64,000 bases of DNA from Coffea arabica (taxonomy: Eukaryota; Streptophyta; Magnoliopsida; Gentianales; Rubiaceae), in assembly GCF_036785885.1 (NCBI RefSeq), contig NC_092329.1:1984001-2048000 (forward strand). Direction: 5' to 3'. Below, piece after piece: positions 51,401 through 62,578 of the stretch. The notes under the pieces are model-generated. The model ran no database searches. It was not told the DNA's origin and saw only the letters and a list, made by a program, of their open reading frames with translations. The translations under genes were made by a program, and so were the position numbers. Numbering within the stretch: the stretch's first letter is position 1; every line of letters begins with the position of its first letter.

Positions 51401-52223
51401 TTGTAGCCACCGGTAAATTTATCATACCAGGCTTTTGAAATAATGACCATCTTCTAGTGGCTAAATATTTTCGTTAAAGAACGACCATCTTCAGGTGATC
51501 GAATCTTTTTCTTTAAGTATTTCAAAGGACAAGTGAATCCTCAAACATAATTGATTTTCTATAATAGCATCTTTAAAACTCAATGCATCATAATATAAGT
51601 ATTTATAACAAATAATTATAAAAATAAATAAGTAGAATTAAAAGGAGAAATATTACCTCAAAGATGTCAAACAATATATATTTGTGTTTAGTGGTTGCTC
51701 AACAGTAGGTACTTGTATTTTGCGATAATTCAAATATTAACCATAAGAAATTGAAATAAGTTTGTGGGTCAAAAATTTACCTCAGAAGCTACTTGAAGAA
51801 ATGCAGGCAGAATTTTGGCAAAATCTCCTGTTTCACTTTCGTTCAAGGTAAAGCCTCCGTTTTCACCTTTTACTCAAAAGTAGAGACTCGTGCTGATAAC
51901 GTGTTGTAAAACTAATAAACTACTATAGTATGAATAGAGACATTAGAGAAAGGGAAAATGATATTTTTATATTCCAACCAATACCAAAAGTCCTACTAAA
52001 ATATGTCAATGTACCTCTATATATATGTACTACAAAATTAAAAGAACATCAATCCTATTAAACACCCACTATTGCAAGAATATGAAGAAACTTATGAAAC
52101 GATTTTTCCACTACATGAGTAGATTTATGGATTGTAACTTCTATACATAATATAGCCATAAATCATGAATTAATTTTCTTGAGAATACAAAGGGACATCC
52201 ACACTTTAAATTGTTTCATAACA
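48412..52223 (-). mobile_element. Copia-type LTR retrotransposon, fossil, internally broken
   Basis: Ty1/Copia element read on the minus strand, 3.8 kb. The 3' LTR is 48412-48745 (334 bp) and the 5' LTR 51902-52223 (322 bp). Both run from TGTTATGAAAC to TTACAACA. A perfect 5-bp target duplication TTTCT flanks the element (48407-48411 and 52224-52228). Next to the 5' LTR a primer-binding-site-like GTTATCAGCACGAG is seen. Next to the 3' LTR there is a polypurine tract AAGGGGGAG. A Copia reverse transcriptase remnant lies at about 49100-49740. The interior is shorter than in whole Copia elements and clearly broken, with well over ten interruptions. The LTRs differ at about 7 percent of sites by hand count, suggesting an age of a few million years at usual plant rates. 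Confidence 0.9.
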
Positions 52224-52959
52224 TTTCTTTAGTTTCTTCTATTTTTGTTTTTAGTCTATGTAGGAGGATTCAAATCTGAGATATCTCATTTACACTTCGT
52301 CCTTTTAAATTACCCAATCCATCCCTCCTCCATCTTTTGATTTATATTATACAAAAACAAATGCAATTAACATTCATCATCTAATATAACAAAAGTCTAC
52401 CAATCCCCGTGATTTAATGGTCTAGCTTGACCTTTTTGGATATCTTTATTTTATAATGATGAATTGAATAATTGAAACTCACATGACTACTCATAAAAAA
52501 TTAAAAGGCAATGAACTCTAATGAATTTTTATGTGTTAAATCATCACTAGTTAAGGTGGGGATTGATCCCTACATTTATAGAACAAATTTATGGTGACAT
52601 ATTGTTTTAATTGATGCATCAATAGGATGGTCACATGTATATTTATTATCTTCTCGCAATTTGGCGTTTGCAAGATTGTTTATTTACATGATTAAATTAC
52701 GAGTATAATTTCTAGATTATTCAATTAATAGAATTTGTGTCACTTCACCACATGCTTTTTATGATTATTACATGTATATTACAATAATTGTTGAACATTC
52801 TATATTTTATATTCACACACAAAATGATCTAACTAAATCATTTATTAAATTATTATAATTAATTGCTAAATTATTATTAATGAGGTCTAAATTTTTGTAT
52901 CTGCTTGAAAATATGCTATATTACATGCAAGAGTACTTGAAGTAAGCTAACAAATTAAA
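52224..52959. other. AT-rich spacer beside the Copia element
   Basis: Very AT-rich sequence without gene-like frames. I see no further element that I can define in it. Confidence 0.4.
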
Positions 52960-53289
52960 GCAAATTATCCCGATAGCCATTAAATTTTTCGAATAGTCGA
53001 GTTTTGGCAATTCAATTATTAATGGTGTGTTTTTATCCACTAAACTATTAAAAATATAAATTTTGGGTCATTTTATTTGATTTTACCGTTAACTCTACCA
53101 AATTCAACCATTAATAGTCCGTCTCTTAAATTGTGCACATTCTTAGATTTAACAAAGTTAATGGTGGAATCAAACGGCATAATCCAAAATTACGCTTTTG
53201 ATAGTTTAATAGATAAAAACATACTATTAATAATTAAATGGCCAAATCTTGACTATTAAAAAAGTTTAATGACTACCCGAATAATTTGC
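52960..53289. mobile_element. Inverted-repeat element (MITE-like), 330 bp
   Basis: The left end GCAAATTATCCCGATAGCCA is matched in complement by the right end, which reads on the other strand GCAAATTATTCGGGTAGTCA. Matching continues inward for more than 100 bases (for example TATTAATGGTGTGTTTTTAT against TATTAATAGTATGTTTTTAT). There is no coding capacity and no clear target duplication. The weak open frame at 53077-53259 lies wholly inside it and is not a gene. Confidence 0.65.
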
Positions 53290-53727
53290 TCCAACAAGTT
53301 ATCATATATTTTTCCCCTGCAATTAGCGTTTGGTTTTGAGCATTATATTTCTCATTTAAGATTTTTTTTTTGCGATGCGATTTATGTTTTAATTACATTG
53401 TCTCAACATACTAAGAGAGCCCCTAAAAAAGATTGAAGATATATATTGGGTATGAATTACATTTTATAATTAATCACATTGAACCATAAATTAGTGATTT
53501 GTTTATGCTTATATTTATTTTTTTTATAATTAAAATAGTTAAACTATTGTAGTATTCCAAAAAAAATGGTACTTTTTTGTTGGAAAAGTAACAGTTAATT
53601 CAACAGATATGGAGTGATGGCAGTGAGGTCAGTAGTCAAAATGATATAATTCTTTTCAAAAAAATAAGGGTAAATTAGACAATACATTAAATGACACAAT
53701 TTGTTTAAACTAAAACCTTCTCCTCTT

Positions 53728-53892
53728 GCTTTATATACAATAAGATAGTTCGTTAATAGGTTTATCTTCAACCTGATATCTCGCTTTATATATAGTAAGA
53801 TAGTTCGTTAATAGGTTTATCTTCAACCTGATATCTCGCTTTATATATAGTAAGATAGTTCGTGAATAGGTTTATTCTCAATTTGATTATTA
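53728..53892. repeat. Tandem repeat, three copies, 55-bp period
   Basis: Copies start at 53728, 53783 and 53838. Each carries TAAGATAGTTCGTTAATAGG or a one-base variant, and the first two continue into CTTCAACCTGATATCTCGC. The first two are nearly identical and the third decays at its right end. Confidence 0.88.
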
Positions 53893-54529
53893 AACACGTC
53901 TAAAAACTTATTTGGAGTTGCGGTAGTTTATTAGAAAGTATTTCACCTAGTAGATCTGTTAATAAAAGCATTTATTAACTGTTTAAGTGTTTTTAAATAT
54001 ATTATTTGGATACATGATTCAATAACTGCTTATTATATTTGATAATATGTAATTTTAAAAATTTTTAAATGTATTTATTTCTGTATTTGATTCATAATAT
54101 ATGATTAAATGATTAAATTTAATATTCCTTTTAAAGCATAATGTCATTCTAAAAGCATCAAATTGGATCTTTTGTTAAAAAGACTTTTAACACCAAAAAT
54201 TTCGCTTCTAATTTTATAGAATGATTTTTATTAAATGTTTTAAAAGTACTTTTAGCGTCGAAAATATTTCCTTACCAAGAGTACCACAATCTCAAATGAA
54301 ACCGTATATTATATACCACTGAACTGAACCAAACACAAATATGTTCTAGTTGGATTTGTTAAAAGCTATGCATACAAACAAGCATGTGGATAAAATTCCC
54401 GAAAATTAAGAAAGAGGACAAGATCAAGCTATGCAAGCAGAGAAGTAAAAAACAGTTGAACAAACGGACAAGAAGAGAACTAACTACTTCTAGAGTAGTT
54501 GACCACTAAAAGAACTTTAAAAATTCTAC

Positions 54530-54813
54530 TTAGGTGTAGGTCAAGAGATCAAATCCTTTAGCCTGCATTTTAAATCCAAGTTTTCCTGTAGATTTTATCA
54601 GCGTGTGCGAAGGCACCTATTTAAACTGCTGATGGTTTAAGTCCCTCCAAATTTTTCTTAGATCTCTTCAGGTCCCCCTTCCCCTACGCACTCATTTGGA
54701 CCAGTGGTGATTCAATCCCTCCCAGGTTCTCTTTGGATTTCTTCAAGTCCTTCTCTCCCCCTTATATAGAGTAGGAGCAAGTTTAGAATAAATTCTATCT
54801 TATTCGGAAAAAA
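54530..54813 (+). mobile_element. SINE-like repeat, copy 1, with A tail
   Basis: The left end has a B-box-like GATCAAATCC in GGTCAAGAGATCAAATCC. The body is CT-rich with a roughly 100-base internal repetition built on a GTGGTGATTCAATCCCTCC-like phrase. The right end is TAAATTCTATCTTATTCGG followed by a run of A near 54809. The same 3' end recurs in copy 2, interrupted by the Mutator-like element. Identity as a SINE is inference from the box and the tail. Confidence 0.4.
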
Positions 54814-55078
54814 AAATCAGTTTAGGTCGGTGGTAATTTAGTATCTTTTGGATTTTCCTTGAATTTTTTCAGATCCCCTCATTCCTTACGCACAAAAATC
54901 TGTTTGGGCCAATGATGGTTCAGTTCCCTCCGAATTTTTCTTGGGGCTTTTCAAGTCCCCCTTTCCTGTGCATGCGTTTGGGCTGATAGTAGTTCAATAC
55001 CTTCTGAATTCTCCTTGAACCTCTTCAGATCGTTCTCTATTCTATTATAGAGTAGGAGTAGATTTAAAATAAATTCTA
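54814..55078 (+). mobile_element. SINE-like repeat, copy 2, left part
   Basis: It repeats the CT-rich modules of copy 1 (GATGGTTCAGTTCCCTCCG, then TTCAAGTCCCCCTTTCC) and ends at TAAATTCTA, the target site of the Mutator-like element. Its right end resumes at 56577 as TTGTATCTGT followed by a run of about 18 A. Confidence 0.45.
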
Positions 55079-56567
55079 GGGATAATTTCACAAACCTCTC
55101 CTGAGGTTTCTGACACTTGCACTGAGACCCTTCCAGGTTTTAAAAATTTCACCTAACTCCCTTACTTTTCAAATTTGGTAACAATTCAGTCCAATTAGGA
55201 TTAAAATATTACTATCATGATAGAGATGACATTTATATTCCATGAATACCCTCTTCCTCCCTATATTAGTACAAGATTGCTTGTTAATAAAAAGGTAGAG
55301 ATGATTATGGGTATTTTATTCTGAATCATTTAATTTATGTTAAATACATAAATATTGCAAATAAAACTCAAAAGCCGTTACACAAATATTTTTACGAAAG
55401 GAAAACTAGCATGTTTTGTATTTAATATAAATGAAGTATTTGAAAGTAAAAAAAAATGTCCATAACATACCAGTTCTTTACAAGTTTCTTCCATTATATG
55501 AATAAAGTACTAGCTATTTATGAGTATTTTACTTTGAATCATTAAATACATTAATGTTTATAAGTGAAATTCAAAAAGTGTTACACTAATATTATTACGA
55601 AAAAGAAACTAGTAGGTTTTGTATTTAACATAAATTAAATGCGTGAAAGTAAAAAAAGAAATTACCCACTTTTTACCAGCTCTTTACGGGTTTTCTTCTA
55701 TTATATGAATAAAATACTAGTTATTTATAGGCATTTTACTCTGAATCATATAATTTATGTTGAATACATAAATGTTTGTAAGTAAAATTTAAAAAGTGAT
55801 ATACTAATATTTTTACGAAAGGAAAACTAGTAGGTTTTGTATTTAACATAAATTAAATACGTAAAAGTTAAAAAAAAAAAGAAATTGCCCATAACATATC
55901 AGCTCTTTATGGGTTTCCTCTATTACACGAACAAAGTAATAGCTATTTATAAGCAAAAAGAAATATCCCATAAAGTACCAACTCTTTATGGCCTTTGTCT
56001 ATTATACGAATTAAGTACCAGATTTTTATGGGTATTTTATTCTAAATTATTTAATTTATGTTAAATACATAAATATTTGTAAATAAAATTCAAAAGCCGT
56101 TACACAAATATTTTTACGAAAGGAAAACTAGTATGTTTTGTATTTAATATAAATGAAGTATTTGAAAGTAGAAAAAAAAATTATCTATAACATACCAGTT
56201 CTTTACGAGTTTCTTCCATTATATGAATAAAGTACTAGTTATTTATGAGTATTTTACTTTGAATCATTTAATTTATATTAAATACACAAATGTTTATAAG
56301 TGAAATTCAAAAAATGTTATACTAATATTATTACGAAAGGAAAACTAGTAGGTTTTTATTAACAAGCAATCTTGTACTAATATAGGGAGGAAGAGGGTAT
56401 TCATGGGATATAAATGTCATCTCTATCATGATAGTAATATTTTAATCCTAATTGGACTGAATTGTTATCAAATTTGAAAAGCAAGGGAGCTAGGTGAAAT
56501 TTTTAAAACCTAGAGGGGTCTCAGTGAAAGTGTCAGAAACCTCAGGGGAGGTTTGTGAAATTATCCC
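55079..56567. mobile_element. Mutator-like foldback element, 1489 bp
   Basis: Terminal inverted repeats of about 215 bp lie at 55079-55293 and 56353-56567. They begin GGGATAATTTCACAAACCTC and end in the complement. The flanks are a perfect 9-bp duplication TAAATTCTA (55070-55078 and 56568-56576), the size typical of Mutator-like elements. The core is five copies of a unit of about 205-220 bp, marked by ACGAAA at 55394, 55597, 55815, 56116 and 56333. Copies 1-2 resemble copies 4-5 more than copy 3. There is no transposase, so the element depends on another for movement. Confidence 0.9.
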
Positions 56568-56576
56568 TAAATTCTA

Positions 56577-56951
56577 TTGTATCTGTAAAAAAAAAAAAAA
56601 AAAAAAGCAGACGAGAAGAGGAATCAGTGGGGCCTAACTATGACATCGTGACCGTTGAACGTGGTTGAATCCAATCAAATCAAATCAAATCAATGCAGGG
56701 ACAGACCCTCCGCCACCACCACCAGCACATCCCCAACCATGCCCATTCCCTGACACAACTAAGTCCTCCCTCCCCCTCCTCGTCCCTTCTCACATTCGTC
56801 CTCTCACCCCCATGCCAGAAAGCCGGCCGGCAGCCTTCATACCATCAAACCATGCCCTTTCCCTCCTCCGATTCCTCCAAATTTAATCAAAGTCTTTGCA
56901 GAAAAATTACATAAGATATCACAAATTCAGGAAATGAAAAACCAGATTTAG
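56577..56951 (+). promoter_or_regulatory. End of SINE-like copy 2, then carboxypeptidase promoter and leader
   Basis: After the A run at 56588-56605 the sequence becomes CT- and C-rich (56700-56880), the likely promoter and leader of the carboxypeptidase gene. Short frames here overlap simple C-rich sequence and are not genes. Confidence 0.45.
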
Positions 56952-59900
56952 ATGGGCCGTCGTCGCCGTCGTCAAAACCACTTTCTTGATTTCAATTCCT
57001 CCTCTCCATTATATTGTTCACTGTGGCCATTTTTATTAGTTTTGTTATTCTTTGCTAGTTTTTATTTGGTCGATGGGAAAACTAATGCCACCAGTTCTCC
57101 AGTCACACCCATCAATCACGATCTTTACCATACCAGGTAAAATTCTTACTTAAATTTCATTTTATTTCTTATTGTACCCTTTTGTATTGGAAGAAGTGGG
57201 TGATATTCTGACATTAGTAAAACATTCTAATTTGGAAAGTCATGATAGTTGTAGCAGAATTAAATTTGGACTGGTGAGATCCGCCAATTTCGCATGTGCT
57301 TCATCAAAGATGGATTTTTGGTATTGATTTATTGTTGCCTCCTCAGGCTGCTTCATTCAAGTTGAATGGGAAACACAAAAATTTGAATGTAAACGGGTCC
57401 TTTTCTGAACTAACAACAGTTTGATTAGGTCTAGCTTTACTGTTTAAAAATCCAAGCGTCTTATAAGCAAAGCTGAATCTTTCTTTTCGTGTTCTTTTCT
57501 TGTGTCGAATTATGCAGTGGAGCTTTGTTGGAAGAAATTGAAGCCTTGGTGCACCGCCACCCAGACAAACTATCAGTGCGTTTATTGGTTTCTTTGGTTT
57601 TTTTCCACTTTTGTTGTTGTCGTTGTTATAATTGGGAATAATGTTTCCTGATTATTTTGTCATAACTTGATTAGATTGAGACAATTCCCAGTAAGAACAA
57701 GGGGTACAATGCAGAGATGACTGTGGTTACTTATTGTAGGAAAAGGAAAGATTGTGATGGCAAGTCCAAGTTCAGAGTACTCCTTGTAAGATTTTTCTCC
57801 ACATATATTTTTTAATTGGTTTCGTTTTAATTTGCAGAATTAGGTAACATTTTCCCAATGTAGATCTACAAGCTCATTACCTTTTTCTTTTTTCTTTCTC
57901 TAAATTCTGTCATCATAAGAAAGGAGTATTATAACAATGACAGACAAAGCATCCTTGCTTAGAGGAAACAAAGAGAGGGAACACCTAAAGCAAAAAAAAA
58001 AAAAAAACAGAAGAAGAGGAAAAGTTGCAAAAACTATACATTTTTTTGTTTCTATGCTGACTTGTGAGTAGATAGAAGTGTGCTTCCTGCACCTAAATGT
58101 ATCATATTTGACATTTAGCGTTTAGAAAATCTCAGATTTGCCATTGCTGCTGTTTTTGACAGATAATTACTTGTATTCCAGAGTTTTGGTCAGCATGGAA
58201 GGGAACTCATTACCTCTGAGCTTGCGTTTCGGATTCTTTCTATATTAAGTGAAGAAGAATTTTTACCTTATACAGATCGAGGGTCAGTAAATGACACCCT
58301 TGATAATCTTGTTATAAAGGTAATATTTGTTTTCTTGGGCTTCTGTTGTGTAAATTCTTGTTTATTTTGGCATCTACACATTCTTGTGTTCAGTATGTTA
58401 TACTAATTTTCATCAGTAGAAGCTGAACAAAATTCTCTTCCAACTTCAAACTGATTACAGCTCGTTATTAAGCAGCTCTGCTGATGTTATTAATCACAAG
58501 AAGTTCTTTTTTAGTTTGATCTTGAATTAGAAACTAATACTATCTCTTTTATTATGTGAACATGCCATATTCTACTTGTATCCTGAGAATTGAATTCATG
58601 CTGCATATATTGTGTCTTTTCTATACTAAGAAAGACGTTGCCTTCTAGAACTTACACTTATTCTAAATCAAAGTGCATGTTGCTCTGTCAGGTTGTACCA
58701 ATGGAAAATTTGAATGGCCGCAAACTTGTTGAAGCGGGAGACTTTTGTGAGAGGAGAAATGGTCTTTCATTTTATCATAGTGGCTATGGAGTTTGTACAG
58801 GACTACAAGTAAAAAATACTAAAAAGTTTGTCTTTTCTGGCAGGGAGAGGGGTTGATCTTAATCGAAATTGGAGTGTGGATTGGGGCAAAAAAGAAAAGG
58901 TGTGTTTAATGAACTTTTCAGGATATTTTTTTTCCTGTATTCTGGTCTTTGATCCTTCTAAAATTTTCTATCCAGGATATGATGTCCAATATTTTTATCT
59001 CTCCTGCTGTCTTGATTCTTGTTTACCTATATGCTGAGTGGTGGCTGATACATCAATACTATCTTTTGGATTGATCACACCCCCCTCCCTGGGGGTGGTA
59101 TATGTTATTTTACAAATTAGTATATGGGTCCATTCCACATGCTAACAAGTTCTTCTGCCTGCTTTATTCTCTTTCAGGATTATGATCCCTATGAAGAAAA
59201 TCCAGGGACTGCTCCTTTTAGTGAGCCTGAGACTCAATTCATGCGGAAGCTTTCGATATCTTTTGAGCCCCATGTGTGGGTTAATGTTCATTCAGGAATG
59301 GAAGTAAGCTTTGATTCTTAAATATCTCTAGCTTCTGCCACTGCAAGTTTGCTCCAAGATTTGCATTTTGTAAAGTTAGCACATAAGTTTAAGTTTTCAG
59401 CACAATCTATTTTAAGGCATTTGTCACCCAGCCTGTGGTTGTGGACTATCTTTGCAGCAATTAAGCTGTTTCCTTCTGGACTTAACTGTAAAACCTGTTC
59501 TTTCAAAATGCATTGCATCTTGAAGCCCCGACAGTATTCCTCTTTTTTAGTTTTTGTGTGTTTCATCTTTCTTTTACCTTTTTGTTTTCTTCAAATCTTC
59601 ATGGAAGCGATCTTTGTTTTTCAATTGATATAGTTGATGAACATGTCCTGTTATTCAATCAAAGCAGCTTCTGAATGTGACTGGATATGCATTCCCAGTA
59701 AAATGAAGTTTTTTGGTGCCAAGCTTCTTTCTTTGACATATCAGACATTTATTGATCAGGTTTTTATACTATAATCTTGGGATGAGTTCTCAGATGAATT
59801 AAGGCAGCAAATACAACAGTCTTACATGTTTGTTTTCAGACTAGATGAGTACATGGAGTTTTACGGCTTTATATTTCCTGGACCTAATTCACATTGAATT

Positions 59901-61316
59901 GGTAACCTGCATCTGCCTCGTTATTATGCGCAGTAAATAGTAATACCATATTGCTGTAATATTTGGTTTTTTGTGTCAGTTTTCATCAGTTGTCGTTTAT
60001 TGTTTTCGTTAGGCCTTATTTATGCCATATGATCACAAAAATACGACTCCAGATGGATCTCCTTCCCTGAGAATGAGATCAATGCTTGAAAAGTTGAACC
60101 ATCTTCACTTGAAAGATCGTTGTTTAATTGGATCTGGTGGAGGCTCTGTCGGGTTTGTATACTTACACTGATATCCTGCAATAACTGGTTTGTTCTGAAA
60201 GTGGCCATGCATTATGTTACCTCAGCTTAAGTGGTATTTATATGGGTTTATTCAAAGACCTAAAGTGACCCCTATTGACATTCTTATTCTGTTTACCACT
60301 GCAATGCGGCTGCTTTCTGCCTGACTACATTGCTGGTTGATTCTGGTGTAAATTTTTTTTTTCTTTTTTCCTGACTGCAAAAGGCCATGAAGCATGTTAT
60401 CCAGTGAATAAGCAGCCCTGGTGAACTTAGAACCTACCCGTGCAGTTAATTTGCAGTGTTGTTATTTTCAAATCAAGCTCTTTTAGGATGGAATAATAAG
60501 CAGTGCTTGCATTTTAAATTAGACAGGAAACGTGTTGCTTTTACAATGTTCTTATTGTTTTGCATAACAGATTATTTTGACTGCTTTTTTTTTGGGTGTG
60601 TTTAGATATCTAGCTCACGGGACAGCTACTGATTACATGTATGATGTCACAAAGGTCCCCATGGCATTCACCTTTGAGGTGTGTGATTCTCTTCTATATG
60701 TTGTTTAAGTTGAGTATTTTCTCGATTTCGATGTTCTGTTCTTAATGCGTGCACCTTGGACTAGCAGATATACGGAGATGGTACAGCCTCCTCAAAGGAC
60801 TGCTTTAGAATGTTCAATCCCATCGACATCACCACCTTTAATGTATGTTGGTTTTCAAGTTATGTACATAGATACAAGTGTATTAGATTGGTTAATTCAA
60901 GTTTCAAATTTCTCTTTGGAAGGAGATTTATTGAGCTAATTATAAGTAGCGTCTGTTCATGGTTAGTTCTGGGAACTTATCAGTATTGATCTTTTGAATT
61001 TCAGAAGGTTCTCAATGATTGGTCTGCTGCATTTTTAACACTGTTCAAATTGGGTGAGTTGCAAGTGGATGGACTTCATTCAGGGGATGTGGCATCAAGT
61101 TCTGAGAAGTGGATATCCATAGATGACTACTTGAATGGTTATCTGTTCGAGAGGAGAAATAGATACGGCAAGAAGATGGAAGTGCTTGAACTCGGAATGC
61201 AGGAGATCAGAACATATTTCCGATTATTTCTGTTATCATCAGTCCTTTTGATGTTTATGTTTTGTTCTAGAATCTCGAAGAGCACAAGACCTATTGTTTC
61301 AGCAATGTCCTTGTAA
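56952..61316 (+). CDS. Membrane-anchored M14 zinc carboxypeptidase, At5g42320-like, complete, 11 exons
   Basis: Carboxypeptidase-A family exopeptidase. Exons: 56952-57136, 57518-57575, 57675-57785, 58182-58319, 58692-58761, 58844-58899, 59178-59303, 60013-60152, 60606-60678, 60768-60842 and 61005-61316. They sum to 1344 nt, or 447 aa. The N terminus is a basic stretch (MGRRRRRQ) followed by a hydrophobic segment at about 26-41, a signal peptide or anchor. The zinc ligands are His123 and Glu126 in SFGQHGRELITSE and His244 in VNVHSGME. The substrate-binding Asn/Arg pair is in DLNRNW at about 192-197. The catalytic Glu319 follows MAFTFE. The C terminus has a second hydrophobic segment, FRLFLLSSVLLMFMFC, likely a membrane anchor. 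The protein therefore probably works in the secretory pathway or at the cell surface. Its neighbour on the right matches the neighbour of At5g42320 in Arabidopsis. Confidence 0.93.
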
Positions 61317-62578
61317 TGATGTACTCTTGGCCCTCCTGTTGCTCAATGAAATTGGAGGGTCAAGCGAGAGACGGCGAGAGAGCAATTTTGGCGCACCTGT
61401 AATTTATTCCCTGTAGCAATTCTTTTTGTATTTTGTGTCCCTTGTACCTCATTTCCTTTTTTTTTTTCCACTGCAAGTGAATCTACAGCCCCTTAAGGAT
61501 AATTTGGAACAGTAAGTCTCATTTTATGCATTTGAACGATCTCCAATTTTCCTTCAAGAAGATAACCAGTGCATGTCTCAAATGTTATGCATCGCTGCAA
61601 GATTCTCTGAAGTTACTCGCAATACAGCATGAAACTTGCTAAAAGCCTTCTGATTGCTTGCTCAAACATGCCAAATTAGAAAATTTTGTCTCATCCTCTT
61701 GTACGTTTTTCAGAGTTAAATGGGATTCACAATGAAATTGCACAGGATAAACCATTTTGACTCGCAAATTGAGAAACTAATGCCTCAAAATTATCAGTAG
61801 AATATTACACTTCCATGATCACAATCAAAGACAGAATGTTTCCCAGTTTATTTACAATCTACAATTAACACTGGTCCTCAGAACAACACAATCATCTTGA
61901 GGACCTCTTCCTAGAATTTTTAGAATCATTTTAAGGATAAAAAATATATCATTGTTCTCTTCTGTATAGAAAGGAAAATGGAACCTTCAATCTGGATGCA
62001 TAACAAAGAAGTGTAAGACATTCAATTTCAAGTGGTCGAACGGTAGAAGATAGATATTTCAGGGCCTCTGATGCATCTTAATCCTTTTGGAGTCTTGAAG
62101 CATCTAACTGCTACATCTGATTTCACCTTCATCCTCTCTGATTTTGCATCATCAAACTTCAACATCAAAGACTTCAGACACAATCTTATATCTGCACTAA
62201 GCTGGAATAGCCTATCACATATCAACCTGCACAAAGAGCAAATTAAGAGGAGACCTGGTGCAGGGTGCAGGAGGATGAGTGAATCTCATTGGCATAAACT
62301 CTTGGGAGGCAAATAGAAATGAGAGTATTACATATTAAGTTTTTTACTGGAAATTCAGAAAGATAATCACAACTTGACCCCCTTCTGCAAATTTTGAAAT
62401 TCATAATGGGCAAAAGCTTTGGAAATTGGAAGATGCTTATGATGATTAAAATTACAAAGGCACAGAACCGGAGCTTACCTCCATGAAAGGGTCGCAGCAT
62501 GTAGACTCAAACAGATGATTTATCAACACAATCACATGGATCAGTATTTTGGTTTGGCCAAAGGTATTGTGAAACCAA
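61317..62578. other. Convergent spacer between carboxypeptidase and CRP1-like genes
   Basis: It contains the 3' ends of both genes. I find no separate gene. The frames at 62028-62500 lack a recognisable domain and are more likely the 3' UTR of the minus-strand gene. Confidence 0.5.

Noticed and set aside
53730-53892. CRISPR array
   Set aside because: The copies are directly adjacent without spacers, and the genome is a plant nuclear genome. It is a tandem repeat.
56665-56914. Two overlapping Pro/His-rich frames before the carboxypeptidase
   Set aside because: They arise from C-rich leader sequence and have no conserved domain.
59318-59633. Overlapping frames on both strands within the carboxypeptidase gene
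   Set aside because: They lie in the intron between exons 7 and 8 with no domain similarity.
62028-62500. Minus-strand frames as an extra gene between carboxypeptidase and CRP1-like
   Set aside because: No motif, AT-rich, and the CRP1-like stop codon at 62579-62581 lies upstream of them, so they are more likely its 3' UTR.
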